From: an uncultured Verrucomicrobiales bacterium
GTDB taxonomy: Bacteria > Verrucomicrobiota > Verrucomicrobiae > Limisphaerales > CANJSG01
DNA length: 23,675 nt
Assembly: GCA_946480965.1 (NCBI GenBank)
Contig: CAMLMI010000026.1
Span: 1 to 23,675, forward strand
Direction of reading: 5' to 3'
Below the pieces are notes generated by a model. That model was not told the origin of the DNA, searched no databases, and saw only the letters and a list, made by a program, of their open reading frames with translations. Positions 1 to 8,074 of this stretch are shown one piece after another. The translations under genes and the position numbers were made by a program. How positions within the stretch are numbered: the first letter of the stretch is position 1; each line of letters begins with the position of its first letter.

Positions 1-769
1 CGGAATCGTTCCCCAAAAACACGTCGCCCGCCAAAATCTCGTCGAGCAACCCGTCCACCGCGCCCGGCGCAACCGCGTCCTCGCCTTGCGCCCGCCACCA
101 ATCCTCTTGAGCCCGGTCACACAAGACGCGGACATCCCTTCCCAAAGCGCGTAGGCGGCGAACGACCTCGAGCCACCGTTCCAAGGGCCACACCCGGATC
201 GGATGCGCCGCGCCGGAATGCACCAAAATCCGGCCAGACTCGGTCCCAGAAAACCGGTCGGCGGCTTGGATCTCCACCCCGAAGACCTTGGCCATCCCCA
301 GCCATTCTTCCCGGCGATGCAGCACTTTTGGGCGATCCCTCGGCACGACATGAAGCCACCGCTCGCTGCCCCGTCGCGGGTAACCAATCCGCAGTTTGGC
401 CCCCATCAGCCAAAGCACCGCCGGATCGCGCGGGTCCCACCGAGCCGAGGCCCCCACCGCGAAGCGCCGAGCCCGCATTGCGCGCCAAACCCGGAACATC
501 CTCCACCACGGCCATCGCCAGAATCGATACTTGCCATGAAACGCCGTCCACGGCACCGGTGCCTCCACCACCTCCACCCCGGGCGCCAACCGCCGCACCG
601 CCGCGCCATTTCCGGTCCGGACCACCACCGTGATTCGATATCGCTGGCCCGCCGCCCGCAAAAATGGAAGCGCCAACGCGAGATCCCCCACCCCCCAATA
701 TTCGAGAATCAAGACAGAACTGCCAAATTGAGGTGTTTCCTGTCTTTTGCTGGTCCGCCTTGGTCGCAT
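1..769 (-). CDS. GT9 family glycosyltransferase (ADP-heptose:LPS heptosyltransferase-like), 3' end cut by window
   Basis: The product probably transfers a heptose or related sugar from a nucleotide donor to a lipid-linked core or glycan at the cytoplasmic face of the inner membrane. About 256 codons are present and the C-terminus runs off the left edge. The N-terminal Rossmann strand SVLILEYWGVGDLALALPFL (about residues 18-37) matches the GT9 pattern of a hydrophobic strand, then GD, then ALPxLRA. The C-terminal half has the donor-domain signatures ILVHSGAA, IRVWPLERWLEVVRRL and, at the window edge, VFLGNDS, which is the GT9 'GNDSG' motif. I chose the ATG at 769 because CAGGA (775-779) lies 5 nt upstream, a rare clear ribosome site here. 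It follows the methyltransferase on the same strand after 44 bp, so the two are probably co-transcribed. The acceptor cannot be told from sequence. Confidence 0.85.
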   Translation of the reverse strand, partial: MRPRRTSKRQETPQFGSSVLILEYWGVGDLALALPFLRAAGQRYRITVVVRTGNGAAVRRLAPGVEVVEAPVPWTAFHGKYRFWRWPWWRMFRVWRAMRARRFAVGASARWDPRDPAVLWLMGAKLRIGYPRRGSERWLHVVPRDRPKVLHRREEWLGMAKVFGVEIQAADRFSGTESGRILVHSGAAHPIRVWPLERWLEVVRRLRALGRDVRVLCDRAQEDWWRAQGEDAVAPGAVDGLLDEILAGDVFLGNDS

Positions 770-813
770 CAAAATCCTGACTACATGCGCGACGACGCGA
801 ATCCTCACTTCGT

Positions 814-1659
814 TTAGCGAGGCTTGATCGCCGAAATCAGAACATTGGTCCCGAAACGTTTAAGGAGTGTGGCGGCGCTTCGACTGAGCCCTCGCGCGAT
901 CAATCGAACAGCAGACGGCCGCCCTTGGTTCATGAACGCCACAAAAGTATCGCATCGGTCGATGTGAAAACCCGCCCTGCGGAATAGATGGTCCACTTCG
1001 CCGATGGTGTATTCATGCCAGTGGAACCCGTAGAACGCCTTCTTCCCATTGCTGACATAGTCTTCGAACTCGAAATACTTGTCGATGGCTTCCCGATCGC
1101 GGCGCCCGGTCGCCAAACCGACGAGCTTTTGAAAGGATGCTCGATTAGGCACGGTCACACACACGCGCCCACCCGGCTTGAGCACCCGGTGCATCTCGCG
1201 AACGAACTTTACGGGGTTGAAGTTGAAGTGTTCCATGGTTTCCCAACACAAGATGGTGTCGAAAGTTTCGGCCGGAAAATCGAGCTGAAAGACCGCTTCC
1301 CGGGTAGGCCCAAACATCTCGAACAGATCGACAAAATCCGCCCGGATGCCCCGGCGTGCGTAAAGCGCTTTGAGGGAATAGGCAGCAGGATCATCGCCCT
1401 CCAGCACCACATAGTCCGAGGCGAGTGGCGCCAGAAGAAATGGCGTGTGGCCAAAAAAGGGGCCTACCTCCAGCACGTTTCCTAGAGAGCCTCGGAACAA
1501 GCCAAACTCTGCGCAGCAGCGATGCAATCGTTCCGCATGCATGGTAAAGTAGCCATGAAGAGTGTCCAAAACACCGGCTTCATCGCTGAGTTTCCGCCCC
1601 TCAGCCAAGAACTGGTCGAGTGTTGGTTCGGATCCCAGAAGGGGAGAAAGCGAATTCAT
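814..1659 (-). CDS. Class I SAM-dependent methyltransferase
   Basis: This 281-residue protein is a cytoplasmic class I (Rossmann) methyltransferase, probably modifying a sugar or a glycan end. Motif I is NVLEVGPFFG (residues 61-70), a variant in which the usual GxGxG is loosened to GPFFG. The acidic strand-2 region follows (VVLEGDD, 84-90). FDTILCWETMEHF (133-145) is the motif II/post-II region of the Methyltransf_11/23 group, followed by MHRVLKPGGRVCVTVPN. The C-terminal third carries aromatic-rich segments (AFYGFHWHEYTIGEVDHLF) that commonly form the acceptor pocket. It diverges from the GT4 gene at 1737 and lies upstream of the GT9 gene, so its natural partners are glycan-assembly genes. 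The methylated atom (O, N or C) cannot be told. No good Shine-Dalgarno precedes the ATG. Confidence 0.85.
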   Translation of the reverse strand: MNSLSPLLGSEPTLDQFLAEGRKLSDEAGVLDTLHGYFTMHAERLHRCCAEFGLFRGSLGNVLEVGPFFGHTPFLLAPLASDYVVLEGDDPAAYSLKALYARRGIRADFVDLFEMFGPTREAVFQLDFPAETFDTILCWETMEHFNFNPVKFVREMHRVLKPGGRVCVTVPNRASFQKLVGLATGRRDREAIDKYFEFEDYVSNGKKAFYGFHWHEYTIGEVDHLFRRAGFHIDRCDTFVAFMNQGRPSAVRLIARGLSRSAATLLKRFGTNVLISAIKPR

Positions 1660-1736
1660 GATCGAGAATGGAACGAAACGTCCCGGAATTCATCCTTTAA
1701 CGCACGGAATGACAAGCGTTAACCTTCTTAAAAGAC
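1660..1736. promoter_or_regulatory. Divergent intergenic region between methyltransferase and GT4 genes
   Basis: These 77 bp separate divergent start codons at 1659 (minus) and 1737 (plus), so promoters for both directions should lie here or just inside the genes. The stretch is visibly more AT-rich than its flanks (TTAACCTTCTTAAAAGAC just before 1737). Reading leftward, TTGTCA followed after 17 nt by TGAATT is a weak -35/-10-like pair. I do not regard any single promoter as established. Confidence 0.3.
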
Positions 1737-2894
1737 ATGATCATCGGCTATCTCAGCGATCTTCCCGCCCCCGGTCAGCCAGCCCTATCCGGAGTTCCCA
1801 AGGTCGCAGAATCGTTCCTGCGCCAGTTGGAGGGCCAATCACAGGTCCGCATCGAAGCCATCAATTTGGTCAACGATCTTCCAGCTCCGGTTATTAAAAC
1901 CCGGGGGGCAGTCACCTACCGGCACCTGCCTTGCAAAAGCCGTTGGAAGACCGCCACTTTTTTTCGGTCCGAAGTGCGGCTCCTCCATCGCCTGTTGCGC
2001 GACCTTCGTTGCGACCTGGCCCATGGACAGCCGACAGTTTACAACCTAACCGCAGCCTCAACCTCAGGACTTCCCAATCTCCTTACCATCCATGGACTCC
2101 TTGGCCGCGAAGCGAAGGTCCGGCATCTGGCCTCAGCCGCCTTCTGGCAAGGCCAGATACGCGAGTGGATGCAGCTTAGGGCCGCGCGTAAAACGAACCA
2201 TATCGTCTCGATCTCCCCCTACGTCGACCATTACCTCAAGGGACGAACCCAAGCCCAGATCTGGAGCATTCCCAATCCCATCGACGACACCTTCTTCAAC
2301 CTCCCGCCGATGCTGCCCGCAGCCACGCCGCTCCGTTTGCTGTGCATCGGCACCGTCTCCATCAGGAAAAACCAGCAGCTGATCGTCGAGGCCTGTTCGA
2401 TTCTGAAAAGAACCCAAATCAACTTCCAGTGCCGGATCGTCGGCGTCGTGGAACCTTCGGTCAGGTCCATCATCGTGCAACGGATCGCCGACCATGGTTT
2501 GGCGGCGTCCGTGGAGCTGACGGGACCAGTCAGCAAGGACCGCGTTTTCGAGTCTTACACTTGGGCCAATGCAGTTCTTCTTCCATCCAAGGAGGAGACC
2601 GCTCCTCTCTCGATCATCCAAGCGATGGCGGCAGGCCGACCGGCCTTTGGCGCGGATGCCGCCGGAACCCCCCTCCTTCTTGAGCAGGGACGTTGGGGAA
2701 CGCTCTTCAACGGATCGGACCCGGCCCATCTGGCCTCGGTTCTTCAGGACTACGCCTCATCGCCGGGGCCAGTCCTTGAAAAGGCGGCGAAGGCCCGTGC
2801 ATTCGCGGAAACCCAGTTTCGCCAATCATCGGTGGTCGAGCGCACCCTAGATCTCTACCGCACGGTTTTGGGAGAACGAAAACCCTCGGCGTAG
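1737..2894 (+). CDS. GT4 family glycosyltransferase (GT-B fold)
   Basis: This 385-residue cytoplasmic or membrane-associated glycosyltransferase probably extends the repeat unit. The N-terminal domain starts with a glycine-rich loop (APGQPALSGVPKVAESFL, about 11-28) typical of GT4 acceptor domains. The linker holds SISPYVDHYL and IPNPIDDTFF, followed by the donor-domain opening LRLLCIGTVSIRKNQQLIVEA (199-219), the classic GT4 'G.....KN...LI.A' strand and loop. The nucleotide-sugar signature is at 283-302 (PSKEETAPLSIIQAMAAGRP). The second glutamate of the E-x7-E motif is a glutamine here (E287, Q295). It is followed after 24 bp by a GT2 gene on the same strand, so the pair is probably one transcript. 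No Shine-Dalgarno is evident; the ATG is chosen because the protein begins directly with the first beta strand (MIIGYLSD). Confidence 0.87.
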   Translation: MIIGYLSDLPAPGQPALSGVPKVAESFLRQLEGQSQVRIEAINLVNDLPAPVIKTRGAVTYRHLPCKSRWKTATFFRSEVRLLHRLLRDLRCDLAHGQPTVYNLTAASTSGLPNLLTIHGLLGREAKVRHLASAAFWQGQIREWMQLRAARKTNHIVSISPYVDHYLKGRTQAQIWSIPNPIDDTFFNLPPMLPAATPLRLLCIGTVSIRKNQQLIVEACSILKRTQINFQCRIVGVVEPSVRSIIVQRIADHGLAASVELTGPVSKDRVFESYTWANAVLLPSKEETAPLSIIQAMAAGRPAFGADAAGTPLLLEQGRWGTLFNGSDPAHLASVLQDYASSPGPVLEKAAKARAFAETQFRQSSVVERTLDLYRTVLGERKPSA

Positions 2895-2918
2895 TCCCAC
2901 CTGAATAACCGCTGCGCG

Positions 2919-3749
2919 ATGCGTTTCTCCATCATCACCCCCAGTTTCCGGAACTCGGACTGGCTAAGACTTTGTGTCGCTTCCGTGGCGGATCAAGCAG
3001 TCGATCACGAGCACTTGGTCCATGATGCCGAATCGGATGATGGCACGCTCGACTGGCTCCCGTCGGATACCCGAGTCGACGCTCGGATCGAAAAAGACGG
3101 CGGTATGTATGATGCCATCAATCGAGGATTCAAGCGGGCGAAGGGCGACATCTTGGCATGGCTCAACTGCGATGAGCAGTATCTCCCGGGGACTCTCTCA
3201 GCCGTCGAGGACTGGTTCCGCGCCCACCCTGATACCGAAATGCTGTTCGCGGACGCGATCATCGTCGACGCGGCAGGTCGCTATTTGTTTCACCGGAAGA
3301 TCGCCCCCCCCCGTTCACTCCACACCCGCCTGTGTCACTTGGCGTCCTTGAGTTGCGCGATGTTCATCCGGCGGGAGGTCATTCATGACCGACACCTTTT
3401 TCTCGATCCCACGTTCCGCTGTGCTGGCGACGCCGAATGGATGCTTCGAGTCCTGGATGCCGGAGTCAGGATGGGTTCCATGCGCAGGTTTGCTTCCGTA
3501 TTTGTCAACTCCGGCAAAAATCTAAGCCTGAATCCAGAAGCCGTGCGGGAAAGCGAGATCCTCCGTTCGTCCCTGCCAAGGTGGATTCGTCGCCTCAAAC
3601 CTTTGGTTGCCGCCCAACATCGCCTCCGACGCGCATTCAATGGCCACTACCGCCAGAAGCCGTTCACCTTTGCGGCATTTTCCTTGAAAAGCCCGGACTG
3701 CCGTATGCTCCAGCGCGTGGATCATCCGACGGCGATCTGGAAATGGTAG
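2919..3749 (+). CDS. GT2 family glycosyltransferase (GT-A fold)
   Basis: This 276-residue inverting glycosyltransferase has the typical opening MRFSIITPSFRNSDWLRLCVAS. The first nucleotide-binding acidic pair is in HDAESDDGTLDWL (35-46). EKDGGMYDAINRGFKRAKGD (58-77) is the strongly conserved signature of the WcaA-like subgroup. The metal-binding DxD position reads WLNCDEQYLPG (81-91), where relatives usually have NSDD. A catalytic-base region (CAGDAEWMLRVLDAG) follows. The length suits a soluble single-domain enzyme. It follows the GT4 gene by 24 bp and is the last plus-strand gene before a convergent pair. The 212 bp to the next stop codon (3962) contain no convincing terminator or gene. Donor and acceptor are unknown. 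Confidence 0.87.
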   Translation: MRFSIITPSFRNSDWLRLCVASVADQAVDHEHLVHDAESDDGTLDWLPSDTRVDARIEKDGGMYDAINRGFKRAKGDILAWLNCDEQYLPGTLSAVEDWFRAHPDTEMLFADAIIVDAAGRYLFHRKIAPPRSLHTRLCHLASLSCAMFIRREVIHDRHLFLDPTFRCAGDAEWMLRVLDAGVRMGSMRRFASVFVNSGKNLSLNPEAVRESEILRSSLPRWIRRLKPLVAAQHRLRRAFNGHYRQKPFTFAAFSLKSPDCRMLQRVDHPTAIWKW

Positions 3750-3961
3750 CCCATTGCAGCGATCTCGGTTCACGGATCGCCCCGCCCCGCCGACGCCATT
3801 TCCGTTGAAGCATGTGAAATCGACCGGCGCTGCTTCGCTTTCAAAACCCGGTCAAAACGAACAATTGCTTCTTCGGTTTGTCGGAGTGCACTCCCAAAAT
3901 CCCATGAAACTGGCCGATTAGGCTGGGCCAAGCCTCCCCGACCGGTCCGTTGCATGGACCC

Positions 3962-5497
3962 TCAAGATGTTCGCACCGAAAAGCTGGGCAGAGCGACGGG
4001 GTCGCTTGCTTCAGACCGAACGTTCTCGGCCTTTTTGATCCGAACCGGACCACGATTTAGGCTGATGCTAAATGCGAGAATTCCGCAAAAAACGTAAAAG
4101 TCGGCGTAAAGATGGCCATAGACGAATACGAAATACGTCAACCGGACGATATAGTAAGCATAGAGGAAAGTGTTGATCGACCGCAATTCTTCATCTCCAT
4201 GCCGAAAAGCCCGATGAAGGATCTTCCAGCCCGCAATCGTGAACCACAAAAATGCCCCCAGTCCAAAGACGGAATAGGGAATGATCGTCGTCAAAATGCC
4301 CTGATGATAGTCACCGGCGATGATTGCGGGTTGGATGTCGGACTCGAAATATCGCCCCACTTGGTATCGAGCCAGTTCCAAATCGGATGCATCCAACCCA
4401 TGCCCTTTGCCAATCCATAAATATTGAGGCACCTCTGGAAGAACCGCTCGCCAAATGGCGATGCGCCAGAGACTTGAGGCTTCTGCATCGATCCGCGCGG
4501 CGGGATCAATCTCCACGGGAAGAAACGCGAGGCTACGTTGCACCGGCAGAGGCATTTTTTCGACAAACCCAACCAACAGGATTCCTCCAAGGAGGGTTAT
4601 TCCAAAGAAGATCGGAAGCCATTTGGTGCGCCACAGCCCCTCCAACCAGAATTGAACTACGAACATCATTCCTGTCAGGATAATCGACGAGCGAAAGCCC
4701 CCCAAGGCCCCTAACGCGGCGAATCCTAAAAATGAAACCAGCCGCCATGGATGCTGTAGATTGAGCAATCCAGCCACCCCGAACCGTGCTTGGATGAACG
4801 CGCAGCACGCGATGGCCGCCACCGCAAATCCGCCGAGTCGCTTGAATCCCATGAAACCGCTGGAGTCCCCCATTGCCACCAAACGATCCGCCGGAAAAAT
4901 CAGATTCAACATCTCAGCCGATCCACCCACATAAGTAGCGATGGTTCCAATGGCCGAGGTGCATGGCCCTAGCAGAAACAAAGCCAAATACATCCATCGC
5001 CTTTCACGTGGGACAGCTTGGCTAGCAATGGCGAAAAAACCAATGACAGCCAGCAGCACCATGATGTCCCTTTTACCCCCTTGGGTTTCCGACCCAAAGA
5101 TTCGCATTCCGCCGCCTCGATACCAAAGCGTGAAGATCACGATCAGTGAGAATAAAATCACCGGCAGCTTTAATGGATCTGTTTCCAAGAACCCCGTTCT
5201 TTTGTTCATGATTCGCTGGAGAATCACCACCCCGAGGGCACCCACGGCTACAGGCATCCATGCAGTCGGCTGACCAGGAAGGAAAAAGAAAATCACAGAC
5301 GCATTCCACAATGCTATGAGTGCCAGATGGCTGTAGCGAAGAACCAACGGGGAAACCAATACCAGCAAACCCAACATAATGGCTGCCATGCTGTCCCGCG
5401 ACATGGGATCGGACAAAAAGACACCCGCCGTAATCGCGATCGCCACTACAGCAACGCCCAGAAACACCTTTTGGATCATCAAACTTGCGTTGCTCAT
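3962..5497 (-). CDS. Polytopic membrane protein, Wzy/WaaL-like (O-antigen polymerase or ligase family)
   Basis: This 511-residue inner-membrane protein has about a dozen hydrophobic segments, starting with VFLGVAVVAIAITAGVFL and ending with ADFYVFCGILAFSISL. The C-terminal half carries a large hydrophilic loop (about residues 320-395) with SSLWRIAIWRAVLPEVPQYL, WIGKGHG and later GDYHQGILTTIIPYSVFGLG. This is the arrangement of Wzy_C-domain proteins, where an R-x3-W region, a glycine turn and a histidine-containing H(S/Q)xxL segment flank the active loop. The natural roles are polymerising lipid-linked repeat units or ligating them to an acceptor at the periplasmic face. A second protein of this superfamily lies at 18376-20265, so one could be polymerase and the other ligase. 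Base composition is visibly more AT-rich than in the epimerase upstream (31 bp gap), which hints at a separate origin. Confidence 0.7.
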   Translation of the reverse strand: MSNASLMIQKVFLGVAVVAIAITAGVFLSDPMSRDSMAAIMLGLLVLVSPLVLRYSHLALIALWNASVIFFFLPGQPTAWMPVAVGALGVVILQRIMNKRTGFLETDPLKLPVILFSLIVIFTLWYRGGGMRIFGSETQGGKRDIMVLLAVIGFFAIASQAVPRERRWMYLALFLLGPCTSAIGTIATYVGGSAEMLNLIFPADRLVAMGDSSGFMGFKRLGGFAVAAIACCAFIQARFGVAGLLNLQHPWRLVSFLGFAALGALGGFRSSIILTGMMFVVQFWLEGLWRTKWLPIFFGITLLGGILLVGFVEKMPLPVQRSLAFLPVEIDPAARIDAEASSLWRIAIWRAVLPEVPQYLWIGKGHGLDASDLELARYQVGRYFESDIQPAIIAGDYHQGILTTIIPYSVFGLGAFLWFTIAGWKILHRAFRHGDEELRSINTFLYAYYIVRLTYFVFVYGHLYADFYVFCGILAFSISLNRGPVRIKKAENVRSEASDPVALPSFSVRTS

Positions 5498-5528
5498 GAA
5501 CGTCGCCCTTTCATCTGACCGCTCGTAT

Positions 5529-6443
5529 TCATTTCAACAGTCCTTCGAACCGCAGCAGATCCGCCAACCCTTCGCGCAACCCGATCTCCGGCTTCCAGCC
5601 GGTGGCTGCCTCCAGAGCCCGCATGTCCGCCACCTGAACAAGCTTGTCGGCCTTGCGAAAGCGCGCAGGGTCCGTCTCCACCGTGATCTTGCGGCCCAGC
5701 AGCTCGCCCATCAGCGCGATCAGTTCCTCGACGGACGCGTGGTGGCCGCTGGCCACGTTGACCGTTCGGATCGTCTCCGGCACCCGGGCCGCCAGTTTGC
5801 GCAGGGCCTTGGCCGTGTCGGCGGTGTGGATGTAGTCACGGCGCGGCTTGCAGTTGCCCAGACGGAGCACGTCGGTTTGCCGGAGTTGGCCGATGATCTC
5901 GGGGATGATGTGGGCATTGGTCTCGCGCGGGCCGTAGTTGTTGAAGAGGCGCAGGGCCGTGATCTTCAACCCGCTCTGGGCCGCGTGCCACCGGCAGAGC
6001 TGTTCGCAGAAGAGTTTGCTCCAGCCGTAAATGTCCACCGGTGCCACTTCGGCGCTCTCGGCCAGGGCGCCCGGCGCGTCGGCATAGACGGCGCCGCTGG
6101 AGGCCACGAGGACATGCTTCACCCCGGAGGCCGCACAGGCCCGCAGCAGGCCCTGGGTTGCTTCCACGTTGATCCGCAGGGTGCGTTCGGGATCGCCGTT
6201 GCACTCGGGGATGAAGTGGATGGCGGCCAAATGGTAGACCACCTCGGGTTTCAACTCGGCGATCAGCGCACGCACGCGGACATGGTCCGTCAGATCGACC
6301 TCATGCACCGGCACGGCCGACAGATCCTCTATCCGCGGGGCGACGCGGTTGCGGTTGTCGAGGATGGCGACCTCGGTTTCCTGTTTCAGTTGCCGGACCA
6401 GTTCATTGCCGATGAAGCCGAGTCCTCCGGTGACGAGATGCAT
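5529..6443 (-). CDS. NAD-dependent nucleotide-sugar epimerase/dehydratase (extended SDR)
   Basis: This 304-residue cytoplasmic enzyme probably interconverts a nucleotide sugar, most likely by C4 epimerisation. The NAD-binding loop is GGLGFIG (6-12), with D29 closing strand 2. The catalytic triad region is ASSGAVY (114-120) followed by Y139-x3-K143 in YGWSK. RLFNNYGPRETNAHIIPEI (165-183) and RRDYIHTADTAKAL (201-214) are substrate-site signatures of the UDP-glucose 4-epimerase group. I chose the ATG at 6443 because MHLVTGGLGFIG starts one strand before the glycine loop, as usual; the open frame continues 35 codons upstream with non-family sequence. No Shine-Dalgarno is visible. It lies 31 bp upstream of the Wzy/WaaL-like gene on the same strand, so the two may share a transcript. 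Confidence 0.88.
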   Translation of the reverse strand: MHLVTGGLGFIGNELVRQLKQETEVAILDNRNRVAPRIEDLSAVPVHEVDLTDHVRVRALIAELKPEVVYHLAAIHFIPECNGDPERTLRINVEATQGLLRACAASGVKHVLVASSGAVYADAPGALAESAEVAPVDIYGWSKLFCEQLCRWHAAQSGLKITALRLFNNYGPRETNAHIIPEIIGQLRQTDVLRLGNCKPRRDYIHTADTAKALRKLAARVPETIRTVNVASGHHASVEELIALMGELLGRKITVETDPARFRKADKLVQVADMRALEAATGWKPEIGLREGLADLLRFEGLLK

Positions 6444-6520
6444 GGTTACGAACGCGCTGGAATCAAAGGCCAAAACGTAGGGTGACGTCGGGAGCCGAAA
6501 CAAGCGTGAATCATCGCCCG

Positions 6521-6610
6521 GTAGGGCGGACCTGCTGGCCCACCCCATCTACCCGCCCGGACGCGCACAGCGCCGTCCGGGCGGGAGAACGCCGGGGGGC
6601 CCCGGCCTAC
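6521..6610. repeat. GC-rich hairpin repeat (GTAGG-type), possible terminator of the FN3 gene
   Basis: The stretch starts with GTAGGGCGGACCTGCTGG at 6521. It then contains a perfect 12-bp inverted repeat (arms CCCGCCCGGACG 6552-6563 and 6574-6585, loop 10 nt). It ends with a second hairpin whose minus-strand reading is CTGTAGGCCGGGG..CCCCGG. The TAG stop codon of the fibronectin-III gene at 6607 lies inside that CTGTAGG motif. A related unit in the opposite orientation lies at 7539-7575 on the other side of the gene. There is no T-run, so this looks more like a dispersed palindromic repeat than a classical terminator. Confidence 0.65.
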
Positions 6611-7221
6611 AGGGACATGTGCGACACGGGATCGCACCAATCGCTGTAACCGGTAGCTCCGCCGATGGCCCGGGCCTGCACCGTGTAGGTCGATCCCGGA
6701 GTCAACCCCTCCAGCACGATGCGCCGCGCCTGGGTGAAGATGCCCACCGGCATCCAGCCACCGGTGCCGTTCATCTTCTGCACCTCATAGGCTTTGGCAT
6801 TGGCCACCGGGGCCAGGTCCACCACAAGTTGCGTGCAGCGCTCATTGCGGATGCGCTCCACCCGGGGTGGTGGCAACTGCACCCGCGTCCGGTTCCGGCT
6901 GACGTTTACGAACCCGGAGGAGAGCAGCGTGGCCAGGTCGTCGTTCATCTCCCCCTGCACATAGGCCGCCTGTTTGCGCAGGAGCTTGAGCAGCGCTTCC
7001 CGTGCGTCGTTCTTCGCCGCCGTGGCCTGGACGCCCCCGGTTTCCGACGCGGACAGCGTCGACAAGAAGGCCGCTCGCGACGCGGCCAGATCGGCCACGG
7101 GCGCCGTTGGCGTGGGGTAGGCGGGATTTCCGGTTATCGAATCGACGACCGTGAGGACGAATTCACAGAGACTGGCATCGGACAGTTTGGCAAAGGCCAG
7201 CGAGACTCTGTAATTGGGCAT
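6607..7221 (-). CDS. Small fibronectin type III domain protein, function unknown
   Basis: This protein has 204 residues. No signal peptide or membrane segment is visible (it begins MPNYRVSLAFAKLSDASLC). Residues 1 to about 105 form a mostly helical region rich in Ala, Leu and Ser, with KNDAREALLKLLRKQAAYVQ typical of an exposed helix pair. Residues about 110-204 look like one fibronectin III domain: PPPRVERIRNERCTQLVVDLAPVANAKAYEVQKM, then GGWMPVGIF and LTPGSTYTVQARAIGGATGYSDWCDPV, with the expected L-x-P-G-x-x-Y strand-E motif and the YSDWC..V ending. The ATG at 7221 has AAGGA about 6 nt upstream, one of the few good ribosome sites here. It is flanked by inverted GTAGG-type repeats and has no evident metabolic link to its neighbours. 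A role as a binding or adaptor protein is only a guess. Confidence 0.75.
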   Translation of the reverse strand: MPNYRVSLAFAKLSDASLCEFVLTVVDSITGNPAYPTPTAPVADLAASRAAFLSTLSASETGGVQATAAKNDAREALLKLLRKQAAYVQGEMNDDLATLLSSGFVNVSRNRTRVQLPPPRVERIRNERCTQLVVDLAPVANAKAYEVQKMNGTGGWMPVGIFTQARRIVLEGLTPGSTYTVQARAIGGATGYSDWCDPVSHMSL

Positions 7222-7506
7222 AACCGTTCCTTGTATCTTTCTTTATACCGACAGTTGTTGTGGGTGAAGACTCCCGCTCCGATCCCCAAGATGGAACGGG
7301 AACAACCTCTTCTGGGACAGCTTTTGCTCAGCAAAGCGGATGCCAAGCGGCCAAGGCCACCTCGAGCGCACCGAAGCATCTACGCGCCGGAACAATACAA
7401 GGAGAGGCATTATTGAGGCTCGCTCCAACGAGCAATGCGTTCCTCCTGTGGTGCGGATTCGCGGAACCCCAACGCCGCAGGGCGGCAGAGCCCCAGCATC
7501 TGGGAC

Positions 7507-7575
7507 GGGCAGGAAGCCCTGCCCCCATCGCCCACGGCCTGTAGGCCGGGTGCCCACCCGGTGCTCTCCTCCCAG
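7507..7575. repeat. Pair of GC-rich hairpins, second GTAGG-type repeat copy
   Basis: The first hairpin is 7507-7524 (GGGCAGG, loop AAGC, CCTGCCC). The second is 7546-7561 (CCGGGTG, loop CC, CACCCGG), preceded by CTGTAGG at 7539. The second hairpin and its tail (CCGGTGCTCTCCTCCC) resemble, in opposite orientation, the repeat that overlaps the stop codon of the fibronectin-III gene. I see no coding potential in this stretch. Confidence 0.6.
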
Positions 7576-8074
7576 TCTGCCCTCAGCCCAACCGGAAAAA
7601 GGAACCCCACTGCCGGATAAATCGAGGGGCACAGCCGGTCCGAAAACGATCCTTGCCGAGGCCGCCACGCGCTTCGGCAAGAATTTTCCGTCCTTCTCCT
7701 TGTTACCCACGGTCGTTGGAGATCCACAGCGCGTTTTCCGGGTTCGGCGGATGGTCCGCTTTGGCTCGTTCACGATCTTCCGAGGCTGGCTCACGGTCTA
7801 CCGGGCGAAGCCGAGCATCCCGCTCTCCCTGCCCACGCCCGTCGGCAGCCGGTCCAAGGTCATGCCCTGCTTGCCGAGCCCTATCAGCCACCCGTCCACG
7901 GCCCCGCGAACGCGAACGACAACCCTCGAACCATTGCCGATGATCGTCCCAAACTCGGCGGCGACCGGCAAAAAACGCACCGCCTTGGGGCAAAACCTGC
8001 CGGATATGGGACAGAAACTTCCCCTCTCACGCCTTCACAAAGCCGGTAAGAGGGCAGAGGAAGGTTTCGACGTC
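7562..8074. other. About 0.5 kb with no convincing gene
   Basis: No open frame on either strand shows a recognisable domain, ribosome site or plausible residue composition. The longest frames are Arg, Pro and Gly rich and look like out-of-frame reading of GC-rich DNA. One 60-codon minus-strand frame (7798-7980) has a protein-like composition (VVVRVRGAVDGWLIGLGKQG) but no ribosome site and no recognised family. The stretch lies between the repeat pair and a truncated methyltransferase, so it is probably decayed or repeat-derived sequence. Confidence 0.4.

Noticed and set aside
117..698. Minus-strand Gly/Arg-rich open frame of 193 codons at the left edge
   Set aside because: Another minus-strand frame of the same interval, open from 769 to the edge, carries GT9 motifs; this one is a shadow.
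3750..3961. Possible terminator between the convergent GT2 and Wzy-like genes
   Set aside because: Only short 5-6 bp inverted repeats with large loops and no T-runs were found.
5379..6485. Plus-strand open frame opposite the epimerase (368 codons)
   Set aside because: Antisense to a conserved SDR; its composition (His, Arg, Gln, Gly) is not protein-like.
7243..7794. Minus-strand open frame of 183 codons upstream of the fibronectin-III gene
   Set aside because: It spans the hairpin repeats, lacks any motif and changes character along its length; I treat it as non-coding.
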